A stretch of DNA of 64,000 nucleotides from Lineus longissimus (Eukaryota; Nemertea; Pilidiophora; Heteronemertea; Lineidae): assembly GCF_910592395.1 (NCBI RefSeq), contig NC_088324.1, positions 4,802,953 to 4,866,952 on the forward strand, given 5' to 3'. Of this stretch, positions 30,801-44,252 are shown piece after piece; position 1 is the stretch's first letter; every line of letters begins with the position of its first letter. A program made the translations under genes and the position numbers. The notes under the pieces were generated by a model that saw nothing but the letters and a program-made list of their open reading frames with translations, searched no databases and was not told where the DNA came from.

Positions 30801-33800
30801 AATATCGTTAGTCGAATGATAACTTATCGTAGCAGAATCTCGAAAATGCGCTCTCAGTTTGTCCATACGTGCATCTCGACTCTGTATAACCAAAATGAAC
30901 ATGATCAGTCGCGACGAGCGCCATCGCTGACCGACCGTCATCGCCAGTCGTGTAATATTGCTAGTCGAATGACAACTTATCATCGCAGAATCTCGAAATT
31001 GCAGTCTCAGTTTGTCCAATCCACATCTCGATTCTGTATAACCAAAATGAACGTGATCGGTCGCGACGAGCGCCATCGCCGACCGACCATCATCACCAGT
31101 CGTGTAATATCGCTATCGAATGATAACTAATCATTGCTGAATCTCGAAATTGTGGTCTCAGTTTGTCCAATCGGGCATCTCGACTCTGTATAACCAAAAT
31201 GAACATGATCGGTCGCGACGAGCGCCATCGCCGACTGACAATCATCATCAGTAGTCTTATATCGTTAGTCGAGTGACAACTTATCATCGCAGAATCTCGA
31301 AAATGCGGTCTCAATTTGTCCATCGGTCATCTCAACTCTGTATAACCAAAATGTGCGTGATCGGTCGCAACGAGCGCCATCGCCGACCGACTTTCATCGC
31401 CAGTAGTATTATATTGTTAGTCGAGTGACAACTTATCATCACAGAATCTCGAAAATGCGGTCTCAGCTTGTGCATCGGTCATCTCGACTCTGTATAACCA
31501 AAATGAGCGTGATCGGTCGCGACGAGCGCCATTGCTGACCGACCGTCATCGCCAGTAGTCTTATATGGTTAGTTGAATGACAACTTCTCAGTGCAGACTC
31601 TCAAAATTGCAGTCTCAGTGAGTCAAATCGGTCATTACGCCTCTTTATTACCAAAAGTGAGAGTGATCGGTCGTGACGAGCGCCATCGCCGACCGACCAT
31701 CATCGCCAGTAGTCTTATATCGTTAGTCGAGTGACAACTTTTCATCGCAGAATCTCGAAAATGCGGTCTCAGTTTGTCCAATCGGTCATCTCGACTCTGT
31801 ATAACCAAAATGAACATGATCGGTCGCGACGAGCGCCATCGCCGACCGACCATCATCGCCAGTAGTCTTATATCGTTAGTCAAGTGACAACTTATCATCG
31901 CAGAATCTCGAAAATGCGCTCTCAGTTTGTCCATCAGACATCTCTACTCGGTATAACCAAAATGAGCGTGATCGGTCGCGACGAGCGCCATCGCTGACCG
32001 ACCGTCATCGCCAGTCGTGTAATATCGCTAGTCGAATGACAACTTATCATCGCAGAATCTCGAAAATGCGGTCTCAATTTGTCCATCGGTCATCTCAACT
32101 CTGTATAACCAAAATGTGCGTGATCGGTCGCAACGAGCGCCATCGCCGACCGACTTTCATCGCCAGTAGTATTATATTGTTAGTCGAGTGACAACTTATC
32201 ATCACAGAATCTCGAAAATGCGGTCTCAGCTTGTGCATCGGTCATCTCGACTCTGTATAACCAAAATGAGCGTGATCGGTCGCGACGAGCGCCATTGCTG
32301 ACCGACCGTCATCGCCAGTAGTCTTATATGGTTAGTTGAATGACAACTTCTCAGTGCAGACTCTCAAAATTGCAGTCTCAGTGAGTCAAATCGGTCATTA
32401 CGCCTCTTTATTACCAAAAGTGAGAGTGATCGGTCGCGACGAGCGCCATCGCCGACCGACCATCATCGCCAGTAGTCTTATATCGTTAGTCGAGTGACAA
32501 CTTTTCATCGCAGAATCTCGAAAATGAGGTCTCAGTTTGTCCATCGGTCATCTCAACTCTGTATAACCAAAATGTGCGTGATCAGTCGCGACGAGAGCCA
32601 TCGCCGACCGACCGTCATCGCCAGTAGTCTTACATCGTTAGTTGAATGACAACTTATCATCACAGAATCTAGAAATTGCGGTCTCAGTTTGTCCAATCGG
32701 TCATCTTGACTCTGTATAACCAAAATGAACATGATCGGTCGCGAAGAGCGCCATCGCCGACTGACCGTCATCACCAGTCGTGTAATATCGTTAGTCGAAT
32801 GATAACTTATCGTAGCAGAATCTCGAAAATGCGCTCTCAGTTTGTCCATACGTGCATCTCGACTCTGTATAACCAAAATAAACATGATCAGTCGCGACGA
32901 GCGCCATCGCTGACCGACCGTCATCGCCAGTCGTGTAATATTGCTAGTCGAATGACAACTTATCATCGCAGAATCTCGAAAATGCGCTCTCAGTTTGTCC
33001 ATACGTGCATCTCGATTCTGTATAACCAAAATGAACGTGATCGGTCGCGACGAGCGCCATCGCCGCCCGACCATCACCGCCAGTCGTGTAATATCGCTAT
33101 TGAATGATAACTAATCATTGCTGAATCTCGAAATTGTGGTCTCAGTTTGTCCAATCGGGCATCTCGACTCTGTATAACCAAAATGTGCGTGATCGGTCGC
33201 AACGAGCGCCATCGCCGACCGACTTTCATCGCCAGTAGTATTATATTGTTAGTCGAGTGACAACTTATCATCACAGAATCTCGAAAATGCGGTCTCAGCT
33301 TGTGCATCGGTCATCTCGACTCTGTATAACCAAAATGAGCGTGATCGGTCGCGACGAGCGCCATTGCTGACCGACCGTCATCGCCAGTAGTCTTATATGG
33401 TTAGTTGAATGACAACTTCTCAGTGCAGACTCTCAAAATTGCAGTCTCAGTGAGTCAAATCGGTCATTACGCCTCTTTATTACCAAAAGTGAGAGTGATC
33501 GGTCGCGACGAGTGCCATCGCCGACCGACCATCATCGCAAGTAGTCTTATATCGTTAGTCGAGTGACAACTTTTCATCGCAGAATCTCGAAAATGAGGTC
33601 TCAGTTTGTCCATCGGTCATCTCAACTCTGTATAACCAAAATGTGCGTGATCAGTCGCGACGAGCGCCAGCGCCGACCAAGTTTCATTGCCAGTAGTGTA
33701 ATATTGCTATTGAATGACAACTTATCATCGCAGAATCTCAAAATTGCGGTCTCAGTTTGTCCCATCGGGCATCTCGACTTTGTATAACCAAAATGAGCAT

Positions 33801-35240
33801 GATCGGTCGCGACGAGAGCCATCGCCGACCGACCGTCATCGCCAGTAGTCTTACATCGTTAGTTGAATGACAACTTATCATCACAGAATCTAGAAATTGC
33901 GGTCTCAGTTTGTCCAATCGGTCATCTCGACTCTGTATAACCAAAATGAACATGATCGGTCGCGAAGAGCGCCATCGCCGACCGACCGTCATCACCAGTC
34001 GTGTAATATCGTTAGTCGAATGATAACTTATCGTAGCAGAATCTCGAAAATGCGCTCTCAGTTTGTCCAATCGTGCATCTCGACTCTGTATAACCAAAAT
34101 GAACATGATCAGTCGCGACGAGCGCCATCGCCGACCGACCGTCATCGCCATTCGTGTAATATCTCTAGTCGATTAACAACACATCATCACAGAATCTCGA
34201 AAATGCGGTCTCAGTTTGTCCATCGGTCATCTCGACTCTGTATAACCAAAATTAGCTTGATCGATCACGACTAGCACCATTGCCGACCGACAATCATTGC
34301 CAGTGGTCTTATATCGTTAGTCGAGTGACAACTTATCATCACAGAATCTCGAAAATGCGGTCTCAGTTTGTCCATCGGTCATCTCAACTCTGTATAACCA
34401 AAATGTGCGTGATCGGTCGCGACGAGCGCCATCGCCGACCAACTTTCATTGCCAGTAGTGTAATATTGCTATTGAATGACAACTTATCATCGCAGAATCT
34501 CGAAAATGCGGTCTCAGTTTGTCCATCGGTCATCTCAACTCTGTATAACCAAAATGTGCGTGATTGGTCGCGACGAGCGCCATCGCCGACCGACTTTCAT
34601 CGCCAATAGTCTTATATCGTTAGTCGAGTGACAACTTATCATCACAGAATCTCGAAAATGCGGTCTCAGTTTGTCCATCGGTCATCTCGACTCTGTATAA
34701 CCAAAATGAGCGTGATCGGTCACGACGAGCGCCATCGCCGACCGACCGTCATCGCCAGTAGTCTTATATCGTTAGTCGAGTGACAACTTCTCGGTGCAGA
34801 CTCTCAAAATAGCAGTCTCAGTAAGTCAAATCGGTCATTACGCCTCTTTATAACCAAAATGTGAGTGATCGGTCGCGACGAGCGCCATCGCCGACCAACT
34901 TTCATTGCCAGTAGTGTAATATTGCTATTGAATGACAACTTATCATCGCAGAATCTCGAAAATGCGGTCTCAGTTTGTCCATCGGTCATCTCAACTCTGT
35001 ATAACCAAAATGTGCGTGATCGGTCGCGACGAGCGCCATCGCCGACCAACTTTCATTGCCAGTAGTGTAATATTGCTATTGAATGACAACTTATCATCGC
35101 AGAATAATGAAATTGCAGTCTCAGTTTTTCCATCGGGCATCTCGACTCTGTATAACCAAAATGAGCGTCATCGGTCGGGACGAGCACCATCACCGCCCGA
35201 CCATCATCGCCAGCAGTCTTATATCGTTAGTCGAGTGACA
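27895..35240. repeat. Higher-order 5.18-kb duplication within the 152-bp array
   Basis: The stretch from about 27895 to 30060 recurs at about 33074-35240. Matching variants are 28381 to 33563, 28715 to 33897, 29098 to 34280 and 29622 to 34804, each offset 5,182 bp, with 5,179 at the left edge. Shared oddities include CATTACGCCTCTTTATTACC monomers and a CACGACTAGCACC monomer. A shorter block near 26247 also recurs at 30359, offset 4,112. Confidence 0.85.
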
Positions 35241-38200
35241 ACTTATCATCGCAGAAACTTGAAAATGCGGTCTCAGTTTGTCCATCGGTCATCTCAACTC
35301 TGTATAACCAAAATGTGCGTGATCAGTTGCGACGAGCGCCATCACCGACCGACTTTCATCGCCAGTAGTGTAATATTGCTATTGAATGACAACTTATCAT
35401 CGCAGAATCTCGAAATTGCGGTCTCAGTTTGTCCCATCGGGCATCTCGACTCTGTATAACCAAAATGAGCGTGATCAGTCGTGACGAGAGCCATCGCCGA
35501 CCGACCGTCATCGCCAGTAGTCTTACATCGTTAGTTGAATGACAACTTATCATCACAGAATCTAGAGATTTCGGTCTCAGTTTGTCCAATCGGTCATCTC
35601 GACTCTGCATAACCAAAATGAACATGATCGGTCGCGAAGAGCGCCATCGCCGACCGACCGTCATCACCGGTCTTGTGATATCCTTAGTCGAATGACAACT
35701 TATCATAGCAGAATCTCGAAATTGTGGTCTCAGTTTGTCCATCGGTCATCTTGACTCTGTATAATTAAAATGAGCGTGATCGGTCGCGACGAGCGCCATC
35801 GCCGACCAACTTTCATCGCCAGTAGTGTAATATTGCTATCGAATGACAACTTATCATCGCAGAATAATGAAATTGCAGTCTCAGTTTTTCCAATCGGGTA
35901 GCTCGACTCTGTATAACCAAAATGAGCGTGATCGGTCACGACGAGCGCCATCGACGCCCGACCATCATCACCAGTAGTCTTATATCGTTAGTCGAGTGAC
36001 AACTTATCATTGCAGAATCTCGAAATTGTGTTCTCAGTTTGTCCAATCGGCCATCTCGACTCTGTATAACCAAAATGAATGTGATCAGTCGCGACGAGCG
36101 CCATCGCCAACCGACCGTCATCGCCAGCCGTGTAATATCGCTAGTCGAATGACAACTTATCGTAGCAGAATCTCAAAATTGCGGTCTCAGTTTGTCCAAT
36201 CGGTCATCTCGACTCTGTATAACCAAAATGAGGGTGATCGGTCACGACGAGCGCCATCGCCGACCGAACGTTATCGCCAGTAGTCTTATATCGTAAATTG
36301 AATAATAACTTTCATTGCGACTCTCAAAATTGCAGTCTCAGTTTGTCTAATAGCTCATCTTGACTCTGTATAACCAAAATGAACATGATCGGTCGCGACG
36401 AGCGCCATCGCTGACCGACTGTCATCGCCAGTCATGTAATATCGCTAGTCGAATGACAACTTATCGTCGCAGAATCTCGAAATTGCGGTCTCAGTTTGTC
36501 CAATCGCTCATCTCGACTCTGTATAACCAAAATAAACGTGATCGGTCGCGACAAGCACCATCGCCGACTGACCGTCATCCCCAGTCGTGTAATATCGCTA
36601 GTCGAGTGACAACTTATCATCGCAGAATAATGAAATTGCAGTCTCAGTTTTTCCAATCGGGTGACTCGACTCTGTATAACCAAAATGAGCGTGATCCGTC
36701 GCGACGAGCGCCATCGCCGCCCGACCATCACCGCCAGTAGTCTTATATCGTTAGTCGAGTGACAACTTATCATCGCAGAATCTCGAAATTGTGGTCTGAG
36801 TTTGTCCAATCGGCCATCTCGACTCTGTATAACCAAAATGAGCGTGATCGGTCGCGACGAGCGCCATCGCTAACCGACCGTCATCGCCAGTCGTGTAATA
36901 TCGCTAGTCGAATGACAACTTATCATTGCAGAATCTTGAAACTGGGTCTCACTTTGTCCATCGGTCATCTTGACTCTGTATAACCAAAATGAGCGTAATC
37001 GGTTGCGACGAGCGCCATCGATGACCGACTTTCTTGCTAGTAGTGTAATATTGCTTTCGAATGACAACTTATCATCGCAGAATCTCGAAAATACGGTCTC
37101 AGTTTGTTCATCGGTCATCTCGACTCTGTATAACCAAAATGAACGTGATCGGTCACGACGAGCGCCATCGCCGACCGACCGTCATCGCCAGTCGTGTAAT
37201 ATATCTGGTCAAATGACAACTTATCATCGCAGAATCGGTCATCTCGACACTGTATAACCAAAATGAGCGTAATCAGTCTCGACTAGCGCCATCGCCGACC
37301 GACTTTCATTGCCAGTCGTGTAATATCGCCATCAAATGATAACTAATCACTGCAGAATCTCGAAATCGTGGTCTCAGTTTGTCCAATCGGGCATCTCGAC
37401 TCTAAAAACCAAAATTAGCTTGATCGATCACGACAAGTGCCATTGCCAACTGACAATTATCGCCAGTGGTCTTATATCCTTAGTCGAGTGACAACTTATC
37501 ATCACAGAATCTCGAAAATGCCATCTCAGTTTGTCCATCAGTCATCTCGACTCTGTATAACCAAAATGAGCGTGATCGGTCGCGACGAGCGCCATCGCTG
37601 ACCGACTGTCATCGCCAGTCGTGTAATATCTCTAGTCGAGTGACAACTTATCATCGCAGAATCTCGAAATTGCGGTCTCAGTTTGTCCAATCGCTCATCT
37701 CGACTCTGTATAACCAAAATAAACGTGATCAGTCGCGACGAGCGCCATCGCCGACCGACCGTCATCCCCAGTCGTGTAATATCGCTAGTCGAGTGACAAC
37801 TTATCATCGCAGAATCTCAAAATTGCGGTCTCACTTTGTCCATCGGTCATCTTGACTCTGTATAACCAAAATGAACATGATCGGTCACAACGAGCGCCAT
37901 CGCCGACCGACCGTTATCGCCAGTAGTCTTATATCGTAAATTGAATGATAACTTTTCATTGCGACTCTCAAAATTGCGGTCTCAGTTAGTCTAATAGCTC
38001 ATCTTGACTCTGTATAACCAAAATGAACATGACCGGTCGCGACGAGCACCATCGCCGACCGACCGTCATCGCCAGTCGTGTAATATCGCTAGTCGAATGA
38101 CAACTTGTCATTGCAGAATCTCGAAATTGCGGTCTCAGTTTGTCCAATCGCTCATCTCAACTCTGTATAACCAAAATGAGCGTGATCGGTCGCGACGAGC

Positions 38201-39060
38201 GCCATCGCTGACCGACTGTCATCGCCAGTCGTGTAATATCGCTAGTCGAATGACAACTTATCATCACAGAATCTCGAAATTGTGGTCTCAGTTTGTCCAT
38301 CGGTCATCTCGACTCTGTATAACCAAAATGAGCGTGATCGGTCGCGACGAGCGCCATCGCTGACCGACTGTCATCGCCAGTCGTGTAATATCGCTAGTCG
38401 AATGACAACTTATCATCGCAGAATCTCGAAATTGCAGTCTCAGTTTGTCCAATCGCTCATCTTGACTCTGTATAACCAAAATAAACGTGATCGGTCGCGA
38501 CGAGTGCCATCGCCGACCGACCGTCATCCCCAGTCGTGTAATATCGCTAGTCGAGTGACAACTTATCATCGCAGAATCTCGAAATTGCGGTCTCACTTTG
38601 TCCATCGGTCATCTTGACTCTGTATAACCAAAATGAGCGTAATCGGTCGCGACGAGCGCCATCGATGACCGACTTTCATGCTAGTAGTGTAATATTGCTT
38701 TCGAATGACAACTTATCATCGCAGAATCTCGAAAATGCGATCTCAGTTTGTCCATCGGTCATCTCGACTCTGTATAACCAAAATGGACGTGATCGGTCAC
38801 GACGAGCGCCATCGCCGACCGACCGTCATCGCCAGTCGTGTAATATATCTAGTCAAATGACAACTTATCATCGCAGAATCGGTCATCTCGACACTGTATA
38901 ACCAAAATGAGCGTAATCAGTCGCGACTAGCGCCATCGCCGACCGACTTTCATCGCCAGTCGTGTAATATCGCTAGTCGAATGACAACCTATCGTAGTAG
39001 AATCTCGAAATTGCGGTCTCAGTTTGTCCAATCGTGCATCTCGACTCTGTATAACCAAAA

Positions 39061-40862
39061 CACAGCGCCTCAGGACCAGCTCAAAATGCGGAATACGCGT
39101 GGTTTCCGAGTTCACCACTCTGCGACGTCAGCGCCATTTACGACCACGCTCCACACAACGTCAGATCCACTCTTCGCGCCGTCGCAGTTAACGATAGCGG
39201 CATGACGGCGTCACGTCACTCTCCACTCGCAGTGCTGATTCTATTACGCATTCACGGACCGCGCCACTGGAGAGTTCCCCGCGAGGCAACGTCACGGGAA
39301 AGATACAATGTAATACAATGCATTGCGGGTTCCTGTGCTTTTAGATACGACCCGACTTGATACATTTTTGAGTGGTGCACAATGCAAATGTATAGGGTGG
39401 GTCCCGGGCGTGGTGGAAGTGTCTTGGGGTAGTTGATAAAGCTTGGAATCAGTGAAACCTTGGAACCAGTGATAAACCTTGGAATCAGTCCTAAAAATGC
39501 ATAAAAACATGAAATAATGCCATTCGAACCTAACGTGGTTACGAATCAACATTTGGAGCTTATTCTTACATGATCAGATCGGAATTTTATGGTAATTTAG
39601 AAATCTGTCGCATATCCGATTCAATAGTCTATATTTTAGAACAACCCAGTTGTACCTCGCCTCCAGTGTACAGTACTGATCTCCCAAATATGGGAAGACA
39701 CGCCCACCACACACCCATAATATGGACCAATAGCGCTCCTCTTATAAATACGCCACCACCACGCGGGGCCTATTTGAACTACGGATCGGTCTGTTCATAC
39801 AGGGTGATACAGAGAAAATTGGGGGCCTGTCATGCATTATGAATGGATAAGGTTGACGACTATGTCTAGGCCTAATTGTCTATGATTGACTGATATTTTA
39901 TAACAAACGATGAATAAAAGAAGCCTAGTCATGTATGTTTATTACCGAAGTTTGCGGATGAAAATTTCCTTCGCCGTGAGCGATTTCTTACATCTTCCAG
40001 TACGCATCGAGGGATGCAGAGATCTTTGTGACGTCACCAGTTCTAAGCGGTTTTTTTTATTCACGTGTGTGTTTGTCCTATGATCTCGTGCATCTAGTAC
40101 CGAGCATAATACTTTATCGTCTATGGAATACAAAACAATCATAAAAACTAATTTTTGCTTCCATTGAAGAGAAATAAAATATTTTAACGACCACAGCGCA
40201 TTGCCAATTGATGACGTCATCCTCCACATTAAAAATGTTGGCTTCTGAACTAACTGGCAAATTGCTATCAATAAAGTCAGCTGGGACGAGACTGTCAGTT
40301 GGGAGAGTATAAATCGTGGAAGGAACGCACCCGATTTCCCGCGCTATTTGCACAGTGGATCCATGGTTTACATTGAATATTCCAAGGTTTGTCAGTGTTT
40401 CCAAGGTTTCACTAATTCCATACTTTATCAACTACCGTGTCTTGGTGTTGAAGGCGCGCATGATGATGATGGCCCTGCTTGAGATAGCTGCTTATGTCTT
40501 ATAAAGTTTGCGAAAATCTTTATTAGTGTAATAAAGAAGTGTATTAAGAGTATATCAGAAATAAATTAGCCGAATTTCCCAATGTTGAGGTTTTATAACG
40601 GCGTCCTTACCGGAGAGTATATTTCAACAGATGGGGGGGGGATGGGTGGCCGATATGCCTAACAAAACTGCTCTGATAGAGGGAAACGCTTAACTCATGT
40701 ATATATAAGAGTACCTATGTGTATCTTTAGGTGTGTGGACTGGTTCTGAAGATAGATGACAAACAAACATTGACCGGCATTCGGGTTTAGGCTCCATCAC
40801 ACCCCCACCCCTTTGCTAGACCCCGATAGTGATTTGGCGGGAATTTTGAATTGTTCACAAGA
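39061..40862. other. Unique DNA between the satellite and the first gene
   Basis: About 1.8 kb of non-repetitive DNA that begins abruptly after the 152-bp array. The first ~250 bp are CpG-rich with several ACGTCA-like words. I see no convincing coding region: short minus-strand open frames at 39942-40431 overlap in two frames, match nothing I recognise and have no supported splice structure. A G-run lies near 40633. The last part presumably holds the promoter of the gene starting at 40863. Confidence 0.6.
39727..39750 (+). promoter_or_regulatory. CCAAT plus TATAAATA promoter-like pair
   Basis: CCAAT at 39727-39731 is followed 12 bp later by TATAAATA at 39743-39750, in a GC-richer setting. 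The arrangement resembles a small core promoter, but the next supported coding exon on this strand starts over 1.1 kb downstream. It may serve a non-coding transcript or be chance. Confidence 0.3.
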
Positions 40863-42614
40863 ATGGAGAACTTAGACAGCCATATTAAGGGGGCTCTCTC
40901 CAACTTTCGGAGGGGTTTCCGTGCCGAATTGCTGACAGCCGAGGAAAGGGAGATTTTCAGAGCATTCTGCCACGAACTTGATGGTGTTGCAGGGTGCGTG
41001 GCTCAAAAGTACAGCCCAGACGTGTATGGCCGGGCGGAGGCGAGGAAGCACCAACTGGTGCAGGTAATGAACTGACAGTTGTATTTCTAATTTCCAATTG
41101 ATACAGCGACGTCAAAAGCATAGGTGGCCTACGTCAATTAGGTTATTTGTGTCATTCCCGAGCCTAGAAAGGGAAATATTGATCCCAAGCCGACAGTTCC
41201 CGAAGCCTTCCGAATGGTAATTTGCAAGAGGTGGCGAACACTGACGTCAGCTTCTACTTTGTGTTTATGAAAGAGCAAAGTCTAATCAATCAAAAATTGA
41301 AAATAACATGTTGTCATAAGCCACTTACGCATTGTTTTCTAATCAGCTATATAAACAGTTACTAACTTTGATTAGCCGTGTCCTGGCATGGTACCAAATT
41401 GCAATAATGACATCACCACCTATACCGCCTGAAATTTGATTGATTGACATAATTGACGTGGCGGGAAGCGGGAAGCAGCCCGCCAGAGTGCGCAAAAATT
41501 GGTTTGATATAACTGCGGGTTTAGTACTCACAGGGGGCCTAACGTCCAGGGGGTCGAGGTGCGAACGAAATAACTGAGACTGTACCCTAGATCTTTAGAT
41601 GGCGCAGGCCCTCTGCGCGGCCTACTTGGATTAGAAAGAAATGTTACTATAGAAAGTTATTGCCCAAATTGTTAACCCCCTCCCTCTTTGAAGAAATTGG
41701 CGGCCTATGTTTTTTTCTTTCCATATTTTCCATATGTTTTTGTCATTCCAGAGTTATCCTATGGTCGTGGATGAGATCAGGCTCATTCACAAGCAGATCC
41801 TCCGCATGATGAGGTCCAATGGTCAACGGAAGAGTCTGCGAATTGCTCGGTAGGTTCATGAGCTTCATGAGTTCTTTATTCTCAACAGAAATAGAGAAAA
41901 ACTGTTTTTTTGTGGGGGGGGGGGGGGCAGGCAACAGGAAAAATGGTGTCTTTTGTCCGCCCCGAACCAATATGGTAGCTGTTTCCCTGGACACCACCAC
42001 TTAGAATGATAGCTGTATGTATTGCAATTCTTGTTTCATTACAGAGATGTACCAAGTTGCGTCTTCGACCAGATCCGGGGCCTGATGACGACAAACTCAT
42101 TCCGGACCACAGTTAGAGAGACAAGAACCACCTCGACACTTGCCATCACCAGCGCAGAGAAGGTGGTGATCCTTTTTAACTTCTGGGGCAGGGAAGAGGG
42201 TTTAGAAAGGAATAGCCTGCTGAGGAAGACGGACCGACAGGTAAATTGCATCCCAGGCTCCTCCCGACTAAAATTTATCCCGATGTGTGAATAAAGGTGA
42301 CAAGGGTTGGAATGCACGAATAACTCCCTACATTCCCATGATGGCCAATTGGTGTAGTAAAGATCCTGCTAGCAGGCTTTAATTGATAGAGTATGAACTT
42401 AAATGTAATGTGAGACACTCTAATGTCATGATGTAAGTGCATTTGACTTTAATCTCATGATACTGATGATTGTTCCTTCTCATTTCAGGGAAATAAGATG
42501 AGCATCCTCGTGAATGAGAGCTACCCCTTCACCCTGAAGTACCATAGCAACACCAAGAGACTCTTCCTCACATCTGGATATGAGGTGTTGAATAAATATG
42601 GTATTGCCCAGTAA
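40863..42614 (+). CDS. Four-exon gene, unknown function (206 aa)
   Basis: Four exons join in frame: 40863-41063, 41752-41849, 42045-42240 and 42489-42614 (201, 98, 196 and 126 nt; 621 nt in total). Introns have GT donors (CAG|GTAATG, CTCG|GTAGGT, CAG|GTAAAT) and AG acceptors (TTCCAG, TTACAG, TTTCAG), and the phases 0, 2, 0 agree at every join. The start is the ATG of MENLDSHIKG; the stop is TAA after KYGIAQ. The protein is charged and soluble-looking, with no signal peptide or membrane segment. The N-terminal third looks helical (LLTAEEREIFRAFCHELDG); the C-terminal part has alternating hydrophobic residues (KVVILFNFW, YPFTLKYHS). I recognise no family. It is unlike the satellite-derived frames because it has ordinary codon use and consistent splicing. 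The exon chain is inferred by eye, and a missed upstream exon is possible. Confidence 0.75.
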
Positions 42615-43579
42615 AAACGTTTTTGTTGCTATTTCCTTTCTTTGAATGAATAGATCTCCAGCAAATGTCTTGTTCCTCCAATTTCCTGGATGCTACCAGA
42701 AAAGCAAGGATTGACTTAATTAACAAACTGGGTATCAGGACATCCTCCCCCTCCCCCCTCCTGGACATTCCCCCTGGACATCTGCCCCCCCCTCCCGGAC
42801 ATTAGTTGACCCCCTGGGACATCTCCCCCCTTGAAGGACTTCAGATAAACCAATATCAGTCAGTTTTCATCAGGGGAGCAAATGTCAGAGAATCAACAAA
42901 CTGCGGAAGAATCAGATTCAAGATAAGAATCTGCTACTGTATCTGGAGTAGGCGAGGAAATGCATCTCCCCCTAGTTCATTTGCCCCCCCCCCCCCCCGC
43001 CCGGAAGGATCTATATCAGACACAGTGATATCCTTTGGGGTGTCAGGGGGCGAACATCCAGTGGGCAAATATCCTAGAAATGCAAATAATAGGAGGCATT
43101 TCCAAAGTTCCAGCAATGCTGACATGGATGCAGGGTGATCATATGGATTGTGCTGATGTCATCTGGAAAGAAATGTCCCTTGAACATGGCAGTCTTGACA
43201 TCTGTGAAGTTGAAACCTCTCCTGGTGTTCATTGCCACATCTCACTAGTGTCAGACATGTACATGTACAAGAAAGACTATTCAAAACAACACCAAATTTT
43301 ACGGTTAACACTGATTATAATTGAAAAAGTATAAATTCAATCACTCAATAACCAGATAAATTATTTATCATTGACATTCATCAATAATTTGTATGAATGA
43401 CATTAAGAAGTCGTGGACAACAAAATTGAGCATTCAAAGCTTGACATTTGGACACGTTTTTCAATCAACCAATTTACAACTGAACTCCTTTCCTTTTGAT
43501 AATCTATGTAAATCTGGCAACTATGAATCCTTGTACAACAATACAACAAATATCATTTTCCAGCATTATACACCAGTGG
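42615..43579. other. Intergenic DNA with C-rich imperfect repeats
   Basis: No gene seen. From 42735 to 42835 a C-rich motif resembling GGACATCTCCCCCC recurs at least four times with poor spacing, and a C-run lies near 42988. The rest is AT-richer and featureless. Short open frames here lack splice support. Confidence 0.6.
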
Positions 43580-43585
43580 CTATTG

Positions 43586-44246
43586 TATGGGCGGTTATTA
43601 CCGCAAATAAAGACAAACCAAAGCAAAGACACTTGTGTAGCATATCAAGGACACGTAGATTGATACTCCTATGTGTGCCACATCAAAGACATCTGGACCA
43701 TACCCCACATCAAAGATAACGATGCGAAGTCAACAGGCGGCGCCACCGTCTTGGGAAAAGTAAAAACGATTTCGACAACTATAGGTTTTTGTTGATATAA
43801 GCGACTATGTTTATTTTTATAATCATTTTTTTCTCGCATTGAAATTTTTATTAATTGATTCAACTTCAATAAGTTAAATGAGAAGAAAAATAAATATCTC
43901 GACTTGAAAAAAAAATTTAGTTTCAAATTTTTTTTCTTGACTTGAAAAAAAATATCTTGACTAGAAAAAAATCATTTCGACTAGAAAAAAAATCATTTCG
44001 ACTTTTTGAAGCAAACGGCTTGCCATAGGAGAGAGGTGGCAAATAACAACAACGTCAACAGGCATACGGCCGCCAGCATTCTACAGTGGCGCCGCCTGTT
44101 GACTTCGCATCGTTATCTTTGATGTGGTGTATGGTCCAGATGTCTTTGATGTGGCACACATAGGAGTATCAATCTACGTGTCCTTGATATGCTACACAAG
44201 TGTCTTTGCTTTGGTTTGTCTTTATTTGCGGTAATAACCGCCCATA
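43586..44246. mobile_element. 661-bp MITE with ~160-bp terminal inverted repeats
   Basis: The left end (43586 to about 43747) begins TATGGGCGGTTATTACCGC and is matched in reverse complement by the right end (about 44086-44246). Homology covers roughly 160 bp with very few mismatches, including a CGATGCGAAGTCAACAGGCG stretch. The hexamer CTATTG flanks both sides (43580-43585 and 44247-44252) as a probable target-site duplication. If one more base belongs to the repeat, the duplication is TATT instead. The centre is AT-rich with CTTGAAAAAAA and TCATTTCGAC sub-repeats and has no coding capacity. This is a non-autonomous DNA transposon of undetermined superfamily. Confidence 0.9.
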
Positions 44247-44252
44247 CTATTG

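Larger units (their letters stand above)
20158..39060. repeat. ~152-bp satellite array (~124 copies)
   Basis: A second satellite, unrelated to the 14-bp unit. The ACCAAAATGA landmark falls at about 20401, 20553, 20704, 20857 and 21009, giving monomers of 151-153 bp. Each monomer carries GACAACTTATCATCGCAG, CTCGACTCTGTATAACC and a CpG-rich part with the perfect palindrome GTCGCGAC. TCGGTCG and CGACCGA within that part could pair as a 7-bp stem. Monomers differ by scattered substitutions and small indels. Open frames on both strands repeat the same short peptides and shift frame at each monomer because 152 is not divisible by 3; I do not regard them as genes. The array ends sharply at 39060, inside a monomer. 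Confidence 0.97.

Noticed and set aside
1-39060. Possible CRISPR array
   Set aside because: Units are contiguous with no unique spacers, and the surrounding genome is eukaryotic.
20101-39205. Many 60-205-codon open frames on both strands
   Set aside because: They repeat the same peptides from the 152-bp satellite, change frame at each monomer and exist on both strands at once.
39743-39790. Small RNA or spliced-leader gene after the TATAAATA box
   Set aside because: No recognisable leader, Sm site or hairpin follows; kept only as a weak promoter-like feature.
39942-40431. Overlapping minus-strand open frames
   Set aside because: Two frames overlap, neither resembles a family I know, and no splice sites join them convincingly.
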